Source: Linnemannia hyalina
Taxonomy: Eukaryota > Mortierellomycota > Mortierellomycetes > Mortierellales > Mortierellaceae
Reading direction: 5' to 3'
Length of the DNA: 64,000 nt
NCBI GenBank assembly: GCA_019671135.1
Contig: JAHRHY010000003.1
Location: forward strand, 2,852,001-2,916,000
Under the pieces are notes generated by a model that saw only the letters and a program-made list of their open reading frames with translations, was not told where the DNA came from and ran no database searches. This document shows, one piece after another, positions 25,440 through 37,900 of the stretch (positions are counted from its first letter, which is position 1; each line of letters opens with the position of its first letter). The position numbers and the translations under genes are program-made.

Positions 25440-27126
25440 ATGACGCGTTCAGGATCCAACAACAAGAAGAAGATCACGACCGTGGTCCTCTTGGGCTCGA
25501 TCGCCTTAGCAATCACCCTTTTCACAACCGTGGCCGATGCAGCCGCACCCAAGATCCCCCACAAGGCCGACATCTCCCACCCCGAGGGCTCAAGCCCCTG
25601 GCCCACCTACGGCGAGAAGCCCAAGACCAACACACCCGAGGTCAAGGCCTGGGTCAAATCGATCGACTGGTCCAAGGTCCCCAACCTCCCCATCCGCCAC
25701 ACCGACACCCCTGGTGACCCACCAGAGTGTCCCAAGAAGGGGGTCCCCAAGGGCGATTGCTGGTGGACTTGTACAGGTTGCTATGCACCCGATGATGTTG
25801 TTGATTGCCCCGGGAAGAACGATTGGGGGCTGACGTTTGATGATGGTCCAGAGCCCGGTGTGACCGAGAACTTGTTTAGTCTGCTGAAAGAGAAGAATGT
25901 TACGGCGACTTTCTTTGTTACAGGAATGAAGTCGACCAAGGCGCCTTGGTTGCTCCAGGATACTATTGATCAGGGTCATCACCTTGCTTCTCACAGTAAG
26001 TCCCTTCTTTTTGGTCATTCATTGTTGCATTATGTTATGGGAAGCATAAGTATTGACAATATTGTTTTCTCTCTGGTGTGCACAATTAGCCTGGTCGCAC
26101 TCGGGATTGACCACCTTGACCAACGAGGAGATTGTTGCTGAGCTCAAGTGGACTGAAAAGTACATTTTTGACCACACAGGGTACAAAATCAAGTACTTCC
26201 GTCCTCCCTATGGTATGTTCTTTTCTTCTCTCTTTCACATTCCACTGTTTTCTCCCATGCGAATGAATGCTTTGGAGATTTCTATCTTGCACTGCTCTGT
26301 TCTCCACCCCAATTTCGATGGAGTATGTACACAAGAAGCGTGAGGTTGGCTGGATTCCTTATTCCAAAGAGGACCGTTGGGAAGAAATTTCTTGCCAGAG
26401 AGGGGTGTATGATCGAATCTACCGATTTTTTTTATCAACGCGCTCCCCTATCTCTTTCTATCCCCCCTTTCCGCGTCGCCCCCCCTCGCACTCTCACTCA
26501 GAAACCTTATCCACATTCACCACTAATCCTCATTACCTTTCTACAAAAACATAGGTGACATCGACAACCGCGTCCGCGCAATCGCCCGCGAGCTCGGCTT
26601 CAAGTCCGTGATCTGGTCAAACGAATGGGACACCCAGGACTGGCAATTGGCCGAGAACACCATCTCCTCCAAACAAGTCGTCGGAATCTTCAACGCGGGT
26701 CTTAAATCCCTCCCCGACAGGAAGAAGGGCGTCATTACTCTCCAACACGACGGCGACAAAAAGTTGGTCACCATGGCCAGAACGTTGTTGGATATGGGTA
26801 TCAAGAAGGGGATGAGACCTATGAATATTGCTCAGTGTCTGGATGATAAGGTTGGGTATAACGCCGTCCCTGCTTTGCCTGCTTCAGCAGCACCCAAGAA
26901 GCCTGCCGCACCTGTCGCTGTCCCTGATGCTGAAGATGAGGACGTGACGCAGGCTGGTGGTGTTGAGCCCGAGGTTTCGATCTCGACTTCGCCAAAGAAG
27001 GAAGACCATGGAGCAGTTAAGGGTGCTGCGAACCCTGGAAAGAAGTCTGCTGCTGCAACTGTTTCTGCGGGTCTTTCGGTTGCAGGCTGGACTCTTGCTG
27101 CCGTCGTTGTCTCTTTTGTTCTCTAA
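25440..27126 (+). CDS. Chitin deacetylase, carbohydrate esterase family 4, GPI-type
   Basis: Secreted or wall-anchored enzyme converting chitin to chitosan, 416 residues. Exons 25440-25995, 26090-26212 and 26555-27126 join in frame. An N-terminal basic segment and hydrophobic helix (about 12-34, ending VADA) forms a signal peptide. CE4 motifs: TFDDGP with metal-site Asp135, SHTWSH with His185 and His189, RPPYGDIDNR, W.TQDW and ITLQHD. All catalytic residues look intact. The tail is A/P-rich, then hydrophobic (AGWTLAAVVVSFVL), as in GPI-anchored proteins. The second intron is long (342 nt) but has normal ends. Confidence 0.95.
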
Positions 27127-27440
27127 ACTGTTCGGATTTTTTTTCTTTCGTTTTCCTTTCACCTTCCCTCCCTCCATACCTGTGTTTGTACTTTGTAGTA
27201 CCCCTTTTAATGCTCCTCTTTTCCTCGTTCAAAATAAAATGCTTTGCTGGTTCAATCTCATACAACATGTTCCTTTTGAACATGACAACCGTCTCAAGCA
27301 TGGCACCAAGAATATGGGAAACAACAAGAAAAGCACTTGTTTTAATACTCATTACGGTTTATCTCTTTTCATCATAAGAAAAAGAAGCAAACAAAGCAAA
27401 AAAACAAAAAAAGATGGCTCCAAGTCTGCAGCCTCTTAAA
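27127..27440. other. 3' flank of chitin deacetylase
   Basis: Pyrimidine-rich 3' flank with AATAAA-like sequence near 27234. I see no gene. Confidence 0.4.
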
Positions 27441-28420
27441 GCGCATATTTCTGCGTTTTTGGCTTACCACCACCAAGCACGACGTTCCCTTTCATCAAAC
27501 ATTTTTTTCTTCTTACACGATCCAATTCGGTATCCATCTCGTCTCTTTCAATGGGGTTGCCGTTGGTGGGTCCCCTATCCATGACCAACTCCACCACCAC
27601 CTCGTCGATAGCGTTTGTTGAACCGATTTGAGGATCAAACTTGGCGTTCGATGCCTAGACGTTGCGCTTTTCTGGGTGGCGACCGACATGGCCTATACCA
27701 TTGTTATATAGTCCTGGCTATGAAGCTTTGTCCCTCGTCAATCCACAGTGCGCCTTGACTGATCGCGTTTTCGAAATCGGCTTCCTCTTCTGGGGATACA
27801 GTCCTGCTCTAACTTGCTGCCTCTCATCTCCAGATTCCTTGCCCGCCTCCTCGGATTCGGTACAGTCGCACATAGCCTCTAAGGTTAATAGGCGAAGCAA
27901 AAAAAAAGATAGTTCTGGTCAGTTCTTTCTTTCAATCGAATGTTCATGCAACATCCTTCTCATGTTAGCCCACAGCGAAGATGAGTACTTACTTCGACGG
28001 CGATCAACAATTATCCTGAACACTCCACGATCACAATACTGGGGATTTTCCGGGCGGTCGCCAGCTCTCTTCTAGGCGTTCCGGCACCTTGACGGTGTGC
28101 CAGTCCGGATGTTCAATGATCAACCTACACATAGCATTATAAAAAAGACAGCAGAATCAGCAAACTAATCAATGCCAAACTCTGCGATCAATTGCTCTTC
28201 TGTTTTCTTTTACAAACCACTCACCATTATATCTCGGCTCCTATGCCAAGCAGATGGTGGCAGTTGGGTGATTTTCTCACCGATTGTCCAGTTCGTTTTT
28301 GTTATGTAGGACGATAACTTGCTCACTTTGCGAAACAGACGATGATGCTTGGCCGATATCGTGTTTTTTTTTTTTTGTTGATTGTACTTGTGAAGGCCAA
28401 ATTTTGTCGTTTCTCTCATC
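27440..28420 (-). pseudogene. decayed multi-exon gene, family not recognised
   Basis: Several stretches on the minus strand look coding but cannot be joined into an intact protein. From the right: about 28236-28420 (ends TQLPPSAWHRSRDIM, then a GTGAGT donor); about 27994-28126 (LIIEHPDWHTVKVPERL, a one-base frame slip, then GVFRIIVDRRR and a GTAAGT donor); about 27690-27895 (ESEEAGKESGDERQ, then ADFENAISQGALWIDEG in another frame); and 27440-27655 (GRHPEKRNV, an in-frame TAG, then ASNAKFDPQIGSTNAIDEVV to a stop). Intron-like signals separate the pieces. At least two frame slips and one stop suggest a pseudogene. I do not know the parent family. Confidence 0.5.
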
Positions 28421-29294
28421 TTTTAATGGAGGCCGACACGCTTTCTCTCTTTTGTGAATGAAGACCCCCGATATTGTTTTTTTTGGTGTTTTGGTGAGGG
28501 GGGAGGGGGGAGGTGGTTTTTGGACGCGCTTCCTGTTTTGGTGGACAGTTGGTTGTGAGGATAAGTGGTTGATTGAGTTTGCTTTTTTTTCATGACCGTT
28601 TAAACCATTTTATGGTGAATATATTTTTCTTCAGTATCGAAATGGAAGGGAGGGATGAAGGGAAAGGGGGGGGGGATTGAAGGAGGAGCGGGCAAGAAAG
28701 ACAAAGCACATTCGAAAAGAAAAGGGATGCGACGTGACGGGTGATCGGGTGTGCTTTGGGCAGAACCGCGTCTGAAGGGAAAAATATTTTTTGTTATTTC
28801 GAGAAGAGCCTACTGCATTGGCGTGATGAGAAATAAAAAAAGAGCCCGTGAACTGATTGGTAGCAGGGTTTAAATCACTGTTTGGGGATCCCATTGCGTG
28901 TCGCCAGGTTCAGATAATGATCGTCAGGTTTTGTGGACTACGAGTTGGCGTCAAGCCGTATACTATTATTGAGAAGTATGGGATTGGTGTTATTGGGTAA
29001 ATTACTCCTGTAATTGAGTCTTTTGTTATTATCGTGTTGGATGGGATAATGGAGATGTGAGTAAGCACACCCCTTTGTTCTGATTGTGGATGGATGAGAG
29101 AGTGACATTCCACATGGGTATATTGTTCTTGAGGTATGTGGAACATAGCTGTTTTTTCTTGGCTCCTATTTCGTTTCTAACTGAAAGAAACATCATAAAT
29201 ACTCCTTTTTTTCCTATGCCCCTAATTCACAACCCAACCCAACCCAACTCGATCACCTCCCTCGGCCATAGACGACAGGCGAGATCTCCTCAGT
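28421..29294. other. intergenic region between two relic genes
   Basis: Low-complexity G- and A-rich DNA with no recognisable gene or RNA. Confidence 0.4.
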
Positions 29295-30351
29295 AGGACC
29301 AACAGTCTCATTCTTCAACCCAGTAGAACCCGTCTAAAAGGCAGTCGACGAACTGACAGCCAAGGGCATCATTGCCGTCTCACATCACTGATATGGAACC
29401 GACATTGAAGCTGCCACCAAGACGCGTGGGCTAGACTTGATTGTTGGTGGACATTTGCTCACTTACTTCGGTGACCCCAAGGATGCGATATACCAAGGCC
29501 CTTATCCCACGTTGATCAAGAATCTTGATGGGGAGGGGACACATATTGTTCAGGTACCCTATTTTTTGTCCGTGTTTCATTGATGCGATGGTTCATTGTA
29601 TCTTTTGGTTTGCGGTATCTAATCTATGTAGTCTGCGATGATGATACGTGGATAGGCATACTGCTGGGGAAGGTTCATCGGGAACCTCGACATCTCATTC
29701 AACCCCGAGGGCAAAAATCGTTTCCTACGCCGGCGGGCCTGTCCACGTCGACCATTCCCTCCCCGGCGACCCCCCGCCCTTCTCCAAAAAGTCGACGGCT
29801 GGCGTTCAGAATTCGAAGCCTGGTCCTGGATATGTTGGAGGGGAGTTGTCGTGGGCATGAACGCTGAGACCGGTAAGGCCGTCAGCACATTCATTCAAGC
29901 CTCTGGCCTCCGCTTTTCCTACGACTCCACAAAACCCGCGAACGGTGCCTCGAGTCAAATCATCAAAGCCGAGATCCAAGACCGCACCAAGAATTGGCGC
30001 CGGATCGTCCCTGGGCAAACCTACTCCGTCGTCACCATGGACTTTGTGATGACCGGTGGGGACAACATCCTCGTCAAGGAACCCCGTACCCGAAGCTATC
30101 GCCCTCAAAAGAATGAACGAGATCCTGATTTCGTATGTCGAGACGGGAAAGTGTATTACGCCACGCCCTATGTGGATGGGAGGATTAGCGATGTGGAACC
30201 GGGGATGGAGAGAGATTATAATGAGATGATGGCGATGGATTTGAAGAGTTATTTGGGTAATAGGGAGGGGTGTACGCCTGGATATTTGAGGAGGCAGTTT
30301 CCTGAAGGTCCTGAGCAGATGAATCGTGCCTATTCGCACCTGCGTAGATGA
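29295..30351 (+). pseudogene. 5'-nucleotidase (metallophosphatase family) relic
   Basis: Residual reading matches the UshA/CD73 family: FNPVEPV, KAVDELTAKGI, TRGLDLIVGGH, YQGPYPTLIKNLDGE, then after an intron-like gap AYCWGRFIGNLDI and PVHVDHSLPGD, and finally a C-terminal part with VVTMDFVMTGGDN (frame open 29851-30351). It is broken by in-frame stops at 29335-29337 (TAA) and 29389-29391 (TGA), by a one-base slip in an A-run near 29712, and by another near 29792. The N-terminal metal-binding half is missing, and GGHSHT reads GGHLLT. A block between the catalytic and C-terminal domains is also deleted. This is a dead copy. Confidence 0.8.
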
Positions 30352-31724
30352 GTTACACCAGAGTTGGGGAGATGGGGAAGTGGAGGTAAGGGACGATAGA
30401 AAGAGAAAGATGAAGGATATTAAAAGAATAAGATACCCCTAAGGTTTGCATGGATAGTGGATTTACTCAGCGTTCCTTGTTTCTGCATACGATTACAAAG
30501 GACATCTTAGTGTTGTGTCTGTGTGTTAACCCTTTTTTTCTGTTGTTTGTTTGTCAAACGAAGATAAAAGAATACATCTCCGCCCTATCCGTTGTGTCGT
30601 GTCGTGTTGCGTTGCGTTACGTTGTGTTGTTTGTTTCTGTGTGTTTGAGAAGTGATTCTGATAGGATATGTCTCTCCTTTGTGTCTGGGCGTATGAAAAT
30701 TGGCGGCAAAAAAGATTTTTTTTCGATCAAACCGAGGGACAGGAGACAGGAGAAAACAAGAGGAGGGAGTCAACTCCGAGACGAAAGAGAGAGTAGCAGG
30801 AGAGAGAAAGAAAAAAAAGGAGACGCAAGGACATGTAGGAGAAGAGGAAGGCAAGGCATATAATGCTTGAAGGATTGCTAATTGCTATTTGCTAATTGGC
30901 AAGGGGAGTCCTGCATGGACATTGAATGTCGAGTCGATCGGGTTGAAATACTGGCGGCGTCAGAGCAACCACGGCAACCAAGTGTGCCTTTTATTTTCTG
31001 TGCTGTTTCATATACGAGATCCAGGCAGGGTGTTGTTGTGGTTGCTGTCGTCGCGTGTCCCTTGGGCCCTGACTCCTGACGTAAGAGGGAGAGGGAGGAG
31101 GGAGAATATTATTCTGCAAAAGCTCTCACGGTGGACAAACAACAATGACTTCATCCCTTTTCTTTTTGTCCTATGTTCTGGCTGCAGTTGAATTACTCGT
31201 GCTGAATGTGAATGAGGCCCGACCGGGATATAAGCCCGAAGCCTCACGGGAAGGAAAGGAAAGGGGAAATGAAAAAGAGAGACATGCATTGACAGTGAGT
31301 GGCGTGGCGACGAAGGAGAGGAGGAGCGAGGAAAAAAAAGAAAAAAAAACAGTTCAAGAGAGGAGTTTTTTCTTCTTTTTCTTCTTTTCTTCTCTTTTCC
31401 TCTTCTTGTTCTTCACTTTTCGTCACCCTTCTTTTTTTTTTCTTTTTCTTATTCTTTGTCCTTCTTTTTTGCCCTCTCACATATCATAATATTTTGCATT
31501 GTTCATATTCCCTTCATTTTTTGCATATACTTTTCTCTCACCCTTTTTACATATCCATATCCATTTCCCTTCCCTTTACCCGTACTCCATTTCCCTTCCC
31601 TTTACCCGTACTCCCCTTCCCTTTCCCTCACTTGTAATTACCACCCATCCAACAGACAAAATAACAAACAAAACAAACCCCCCTTCGGTCAACACAGACC
31701 ACATACCCTCATCTTCACCAAAAG
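30352..31724. other. intergenic region with promoter of the methyltransferase gene
   Basis: Mixed low-complexity DNA. The last 400 bp form a C/T-rich leader with a tandem TTCCCTTTACCCGTACTCC-type repeat near 31570-31615. No gene is seen. Confidence 0.45.
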
Positions 31725-32099
31725 ATGGGCTCAGCTCCCTCGAAAAATAAAAAGAAGAACCGTTACTCCTCCCAATCCCTCACACGAAAGTCAAAGAAGA
31801 CCACCTCCAACAACAACAACACCGACAACACCGACAGCCCTACAGCAACACCTGGTGACGGTCGTCCTCGGGTCCTTTCCGAGGCGTCTGTTCTCCCTCA
31901 GATCCCGGCTCAATGGGGTTCGAGTAGTAGTAACAACCAAATCCAACATGACCAACAACAGCAGCAACCGCCTCTGAAGCAGAAGGAGCAGCGTGCGTTG
32001 GAGGAGAGCGTTTACTACAGTCCGATGAACAACCATGACAACCAAGATCTCTACCAGGGTCAAGGACACACCAAATCCACCACCACCACCACCACCACG

Positions 32100-32130
<31 letters not shown>

Positions 32131-35100
32131 ACAATGACGGACGGACAAGCCCAAGAATCAGCGGTGGAAACGTCTCCCCTACAGGCAACACCATCCGGCC
32201 CCGAACAAACTCTTCCGGCCTCTCGTCCTTCTCCTTCCTCAAGAGCCGCAAGAGTAGCTCCTCCCCTCGCCATCGTCAAGTGTCCGAGAAAGACCACCAC
32301 TACAGCCACAGGGTCATCGATATCAGCTCGCCCATAATCGAGTCCAGGATCATGATGGGCGCAGGCAACTACAGTCGAGACCCGACCTTTGCCGCCATTT
32401 CGACCGAGCAGCCAGTCCCCCCGAGAAAGAACCACCTCCGTCGCAGTCTCGAGGCCAGCCAGTTCGAACAGCAGACCAACACCTATGTCGAGCCTCCCAA
32501 GCCCAACGCTGGTGCGTACAGAGCCCCTGTCCCCTCTCTTCCGTCCTCGCCCGCGCAACCGCAGCAGTCGTCGACTTTTATGGCCAGTCCTTCATTACCC
32601 TCGCCCTTTGATTCACCTGCAGTGGGCTATTACCCTCCTCCTCCCGCCTTGACCTCTTCTTCAGTCCAAGACCCTCATAGTCTCTGGAAGGAAACCACCT
32701 TGCGGAACGCCAACAATGCGGCCAATGCTGCAGCTTTTGTTTCAGCCACAGCTGCAGAGGGGCGTAAAAGTGAGCCCGCGGCAAACAGATTGAGTCGATC
32801 CGAGAGTATTCACAGCCAAAATAGTCGAGCCAGTTCCACGTTCTCGTCCTCCGGAAACAACCACAACAAGAACAAGGGCAAGCCCATCTCGGGTCCGACC
32901 TTTGCGACCTCCCTCTCCCCTTCCCCCTCCAATGCATCCCAGTCAAGTTTCAAACACCGTGACCACCACCACCATCGGAACAGCAAGACCAATATCGCCC
33001 ATTCCGATGGTAATGCCGAGTCCTCCCGTCTCAACAGCAACCAAGTCCGTCACTACCTGCACAGTCAACAAATTGAGACCTCATCTACCTCTGACTCCGA
33101 GAATGCATCAACCCTTTCCTTGCCTGGCTCAAGATACCTCGGCGACAACCACAGTTTCAGGTCAAGGGCAGACGACGACGACGTCGGCGGTGGCGCTCGC
33201 AACAACAACAACACCTCCATCCTTTCCGACAGACGACATGCCTCAGAGATTTCGCTAGCAGGGTCACCAGTCAGTGCCATGGCCACCGGAGTCAACACAC
33301 CTAGCCTTGCAGGAGGAGTCCGCACCCCCAACGACAGACAGAGTCAGTACTCAAGCCCACGTCACTCGACCTCTTCGTCTTTTGACGCGAAGCGAACCTC
33401 ATCCCCTCTGGCTTTCCCTGTCGATGGCTCTACTGCTGCCACTGCTACTGCTGCTGCTGCCACTCCTGGGGATCGTCCTGTGTCGCCTAAACGCCACCCA
33501 GCACACACCCTCAGCACCCGGACGGCCAACTCTTCGGCACGTGAATCCATGGTGTCGGTCAGCACCGCCAACTACCGCTGGATGGAGGGGCTGGATATCG
33601 AGTCGGGTGTTCAAGACGCGATCCATCGGGACTCGGCCCTGCTGCTCTTTCCCTCTCCGACCACGTCAGATCCCAGTTCCCTGGGCAAGGCTACTCCGGC
33701 CCCGTCCCCTACCACTGCACCTACGACCACCACATCATCACCCACAGTGCCCGCGAGACCTCCTGCAGGCGCTGAACCGATCTTTAATCCGGAACAGATG
33801 GCCCAACATAGTCTCGAGCAGCAAGCACAACAACACGCCCTACTCAAGTACTTTTTCAAGGGCAACTATCATGCTCCACTGAACAAGGCTGAACTCGGTT
33901 CCGTGCTCGATGGTGAGTTGTCTTCTGCCTTACTCCTTGCTTATTTGCTGCAATGCTCCAATATCTATTAGCTAATACTAATGCCTTTTCTTTTACTCCT
34001 TTTTTTTATAGTTGGATGCGGTGCAGGACTATGGATGCGGGATATGGCGCTCGAGTTTCCTTTGACAGAGATCCACGGAGTCGATGCAGTCGTCCCCACA
34101 AGGAAGCGTCGCCCTCGCGTACCACCCAACTCCTTAAACCCAAAGACGGGCTCTCCCAACGCAACCCCATTCGGTTCCAAGCACTCCAGTCCCCAGGGTA
34201 CTCCCACATCCAGCGTCAGTGGATCTTCATCATCCATCGATCCATCGATGAAGGTGCCCCCCGCGATGTTGGATTCGATGCCTAACAACTGTTTCTTCCA
34301 CAAGGCCGATACGACTCGTGGGTTGCCGTTCCCCGATAACACGTTTGACTTTTGTCGGGTGAGACTGGTCCTTTGGGGATATAACCTGAATAGTTTCCCG
34401 GACATGCTTTCGGAGCTGGTTCGTGTTACGAAGAAGGGTGGATGGATTGAGTTTGTGGATATGGATCCTTGTATCAAGAAGGCAAACGAGACTGGTACTC
34501 GTATCAACGAATGGGTAAGTCCGACAACAAAGCAATTGAACAATTGAAAGAGTGTGAGTTGTTACATAACGATGGCTAACTCTGTATTTTTCTTCACTTC
34601 TGTTTAAAATAGATCAAGACAGGATTGATTCACGGCAACTTGGATCCAGATCTGGTCAAGACGCTCCCAAAGTTCCTTCGAGAGTATTGCGACGCCACCA
34701 GGGATGCAGCCATCGCCGAGACCGACCCTGAAACCCATCGCGAGTCACAGTACCGAACTGGCTCCTGCATCCTCCCCACAGAGCCCTATGGCCTCGACCG
34801 ATTGACCGTCTCCAAGATCTCGCTCCCCTTTGGTTCCTGGGGAGGTAAAATCGGAGAGCTCTGGCAGCAGTGCTTCATCACCTTTTTGCACGAGCTTGAG
34901 CCGTTGATCATGGATGCTACTCTCTCAGGGCTTGTTATGGATCAGTATCATCGACAGTTCCAGCAGGAAATGCAGCACCGCTTTGCAGAGGCTGCTGCTG
35001 CCTCTGAGGAATCCGAGGCGGGTACCAGTGCCACCGATCCGTCTAAGTCAAAGGAGCGTGTGACAAGTTTCGATCAACGCCTGTGCACTCACTTGGCATG

Positions 35101-36916
35101 GACAAACCTAATCGACCAACTCGTCAAGGATGCCACCATCTCCCCCATCTCACTCACCAACCCCGCCAGCAAAGCCATGCCTTACTCCCACGACAACTTC
35201 CTATCGTCCGTCAAGGAGGTCCGGTCTTACAACGACTTTTATATCGCCTACGCCCAAAAAGTCGATATTGTCGAGCTCAAACAGCAATTACTTCTGTCGC
35301 AGCTCGAGCAGGAGATCCTGTCCCCGAATCTGAATATGGCTTCGGTGTCAACTTTCCCGTCGTTGGGTGCTGCTGCTGCGTATAACCGGGCTGTTAATAA
35401 CTTGCAGAAGCTGGAGGGTGCTACCGGTGGTGGATTTCTCACGGCGGCGGCGGCTGCTACAGTCAAGAGCGATAATGCTGGCGAGTCCGATCGTGAGCCG
35501 GTGGACCGGCAGTCGGATACATCGCACATCATGGCCAACACCTTGATCCAGAAGGCGTCTACGCCAAGCCTTCGTCAACAGTTCCTTGGTTCCAGATCTG
35601 CATCCGACCCCGGGTCTCCCAGCCCCAAGGCCTACTCCACCCCAGATACAGGCCATGGAGAGAAGGAGAAGGATAACGATGAGGAGGTAGAGGAGGTTGG
35701 GATGATCGCGCCAACGGCCCGCAAGATGAACCAATATGGATTGGTCGCTTCCTTGACCCAAGGCGCCCTCGAGTCCTTCAATCAATCTGACGGTCAGGAT
35801 CCTGCAGTTGCAGTTGCAGTGACAGCGACACCCCCGACTCCTACTTCTGTAGCCGCTCTGTCCATACGTAGCAGCTCTCGAAATTCGATCCGCAACAACA
35901 GCATCTCTGCCGGGTCCGGTTCTGGCTCCGCCACTGGCCCCACCGTCTCCGCGTCCCCGAACGCCGGTAATGGCCTCCACAGTCCTCGAATTGGGTATGG
36001 CGGTCTCCGACGCCAAGAGTCCAGCAATAGCAATGGTGGCCTCCATAGTCCTCAAGCCCAATCCGCGACAGCTGTTGTAGATGGTGGTGAAGATGAAGGT
36101 GATGGTGATCCTGAAGCCCAGCGGCAGGATTACTTTCCCCATGCGCCTGTCACCCCCCCTGCTGATCATTCGTCGATGTACCACCAACAACAGTACCATC
36201 ATCACTACCAGCAGCAGATGAATTCTGTCAAGCGCAAGAGTAGTCTCTTGTCGACGGTTGTTACTCCTAGTGCCCTTGCCGCGACTACTACAATCGCCGC
36301 TGTTCCTGTCGTTGCGACTGTTGTTGGAGATGGAGGTGCTTCTGCGACCAACTTACCCCTCCACAGCGAGGGGGATGAAGGTGCCGCCCAGCAGAAGGAA
36401 CCTGACACCGTAGAGACTTTGGATGTTGGCCCTGATGGCGATGACGATGACGATGACGATGACGGTGAAGGGTCGGAGATTTTGATTGCTCTCCAGGACG
36501 ACGACGATATTCAAGACCCCGGCGATCCCGATCCCAATGTCGAGGTCGAGCCAGGGGCCGAAGGCACGATTGAGATCATTAACCGAGTCTCCAACCCCGA
36601 CCTTGGCTCCAACCACGACCGATACCAATGCCCAGCCGAGCCGGTTATAAAGCCGGTGCAGGAAGTGGATGCGGATGCAGACGTCGAAAGTTTTGTCGAG
36701 ACGCCGTTAGGTCACTTGACGCCTGTTGAAGGTGGCGATGATGATGATGGTTTCGATTCGGATGAGGTCGTGTTTGTAATGATGGCTCCTCCTGGTCCAC
36801 TTGCTCCTGACTCTGGTCCTCTGCCTATGCATGTTGCTGTGCCTGCGTCCGATCCTGGTCCTAAGGCCCCAACATCGTCTTTAAGTAAGGCGGCAAGTGT
36901 ACCGGTGCCAGAGTAA
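31725..36916 (+). CDS. giant SAM-dependent methyltransferase-domain protein, possibly N-myristoylated
   Basis: Predicted 1,664-residue protein. Exons 31725-33912, 34012-34514 and 34613-36916 join in frame. A class I methyltransferase core begins near residue 690 (LLKYFFKGNYHAPL) with the SAM motif VLDVGCGAGLWM at about 728, then EIHGVDAV, LPFPDNTFDFCRVR and LVRVTKKGGWIEFVDMD. The arrangement resembles fungal regulatory methyltransferases such as LaeA and UMTA, but the substrate is unknown. About 55 low-complexity residues are inserted after GVDAV inside the fold. The first 690 residues are S/T/N/Q-rich and the last 500 are low-complexity and acidic. The N-terminus MGSAPSKNKKK fits an N-myristoylation signal next to a basic patch, suggesting membrane attachment. 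Confidence 0.85.
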
Positions 36917-37900
36917 TTTTTGTATGAAGGGAAAAAGATACCCTTTGAAAGAAAGGGGTTCCCGCTTTTTGTGTTTTGGGAGGGTCGAGTTGGAGTTCTT
37001 GCTTTGCTCCCTCTCCTTGAAGTAGTTTGTTGTCTAAAAAAAAAAAAAAAAGAACCATTCGTTTTGGTTGTTACTTTATCCTTTTGTAGTACACCGTAGT
37101 ACCTGTAATACAAATGTATATCATCGTCCCACAATACCATGAACGCTTCTTCGTTTCTCGTTGAATGTGCGTCCTTGTTTGCGACGTTTTCTAGCGATAT
37201 TTTTTTTTACTTTTTGGTGGCAACATGTCCTCGAGTGATTGGGCTCAGTCGAGAAAGGTCCTCTTGGAAGCGGATGAGAGGAGACGACCTTGTTTTTTAG
37301 GTGGCTTGGACTGGACCAGCCTTTTTTTTTTTTTTTTTTTTGCCTTGTTCTTCTGCTGCCTTGCATCAATTGTTGCGGACTCTAAAAGAGCCGACTCGCA
37401 TTTACCTTTTGCATTCCTTTTCACGCACATTAAAACTTCTTTCTCTCTCTTCCTTTTCTTCTTGAACCATCATCCTTGACCTTCCTCAGCTACATCCCCC
37501 GTCTTTCTCTTTGCCTACACCCATTCCCCTCTTTTTACTTTGATTCGCCCTAATCATTTCAACGCCACCACCTTTTCACATCAAATTTCCTTTTCTTCTC
37601 CTTCACTGGGCACTCCCCATCGTATTCATCCTTGCTCCTTGCATCCTTTCTTTCTTCTCTTGCCAGTCTCCCTTCAACAAACAACCGAATACCAAAGGAC
37701 TCATGCCGACTGCACATCCTTCACTTGGTCGTCCTCGCCCTCCCTCACCTCACTCTCCTTCTTTTTCTTCTGTCTCTTCCTCACCACCACCACTCACCTC
37801 CGCCTTGTCTTCGTCCTCGTCTTCAGTCTCCCCTTCTTCCTATCGCTTCTCCTCCTCTACCGCTTTTCACACTCACCACCCATACAGCCAATACAACAAC
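36917..37900. other. intergenic region and leader of the SET gene
   Basis: 3' flank of the methyltransferase gene with A and T homopolymers (T20 at 37322-37341), then a long C/T-rich leader. A frame in this leader from an ATG at 37703 continues into the SET gene; I treat it as leader because of its composition. Confidence 0.45.

Noticed and set aside
37703..37900. N-terminal extension of the SET-like protein from an upstream ATG
   Set aside because: The segment is pure C/T-rich leader composition, and the downstream ATG has the better ACAACAACATG context; the choice remains uncertain.
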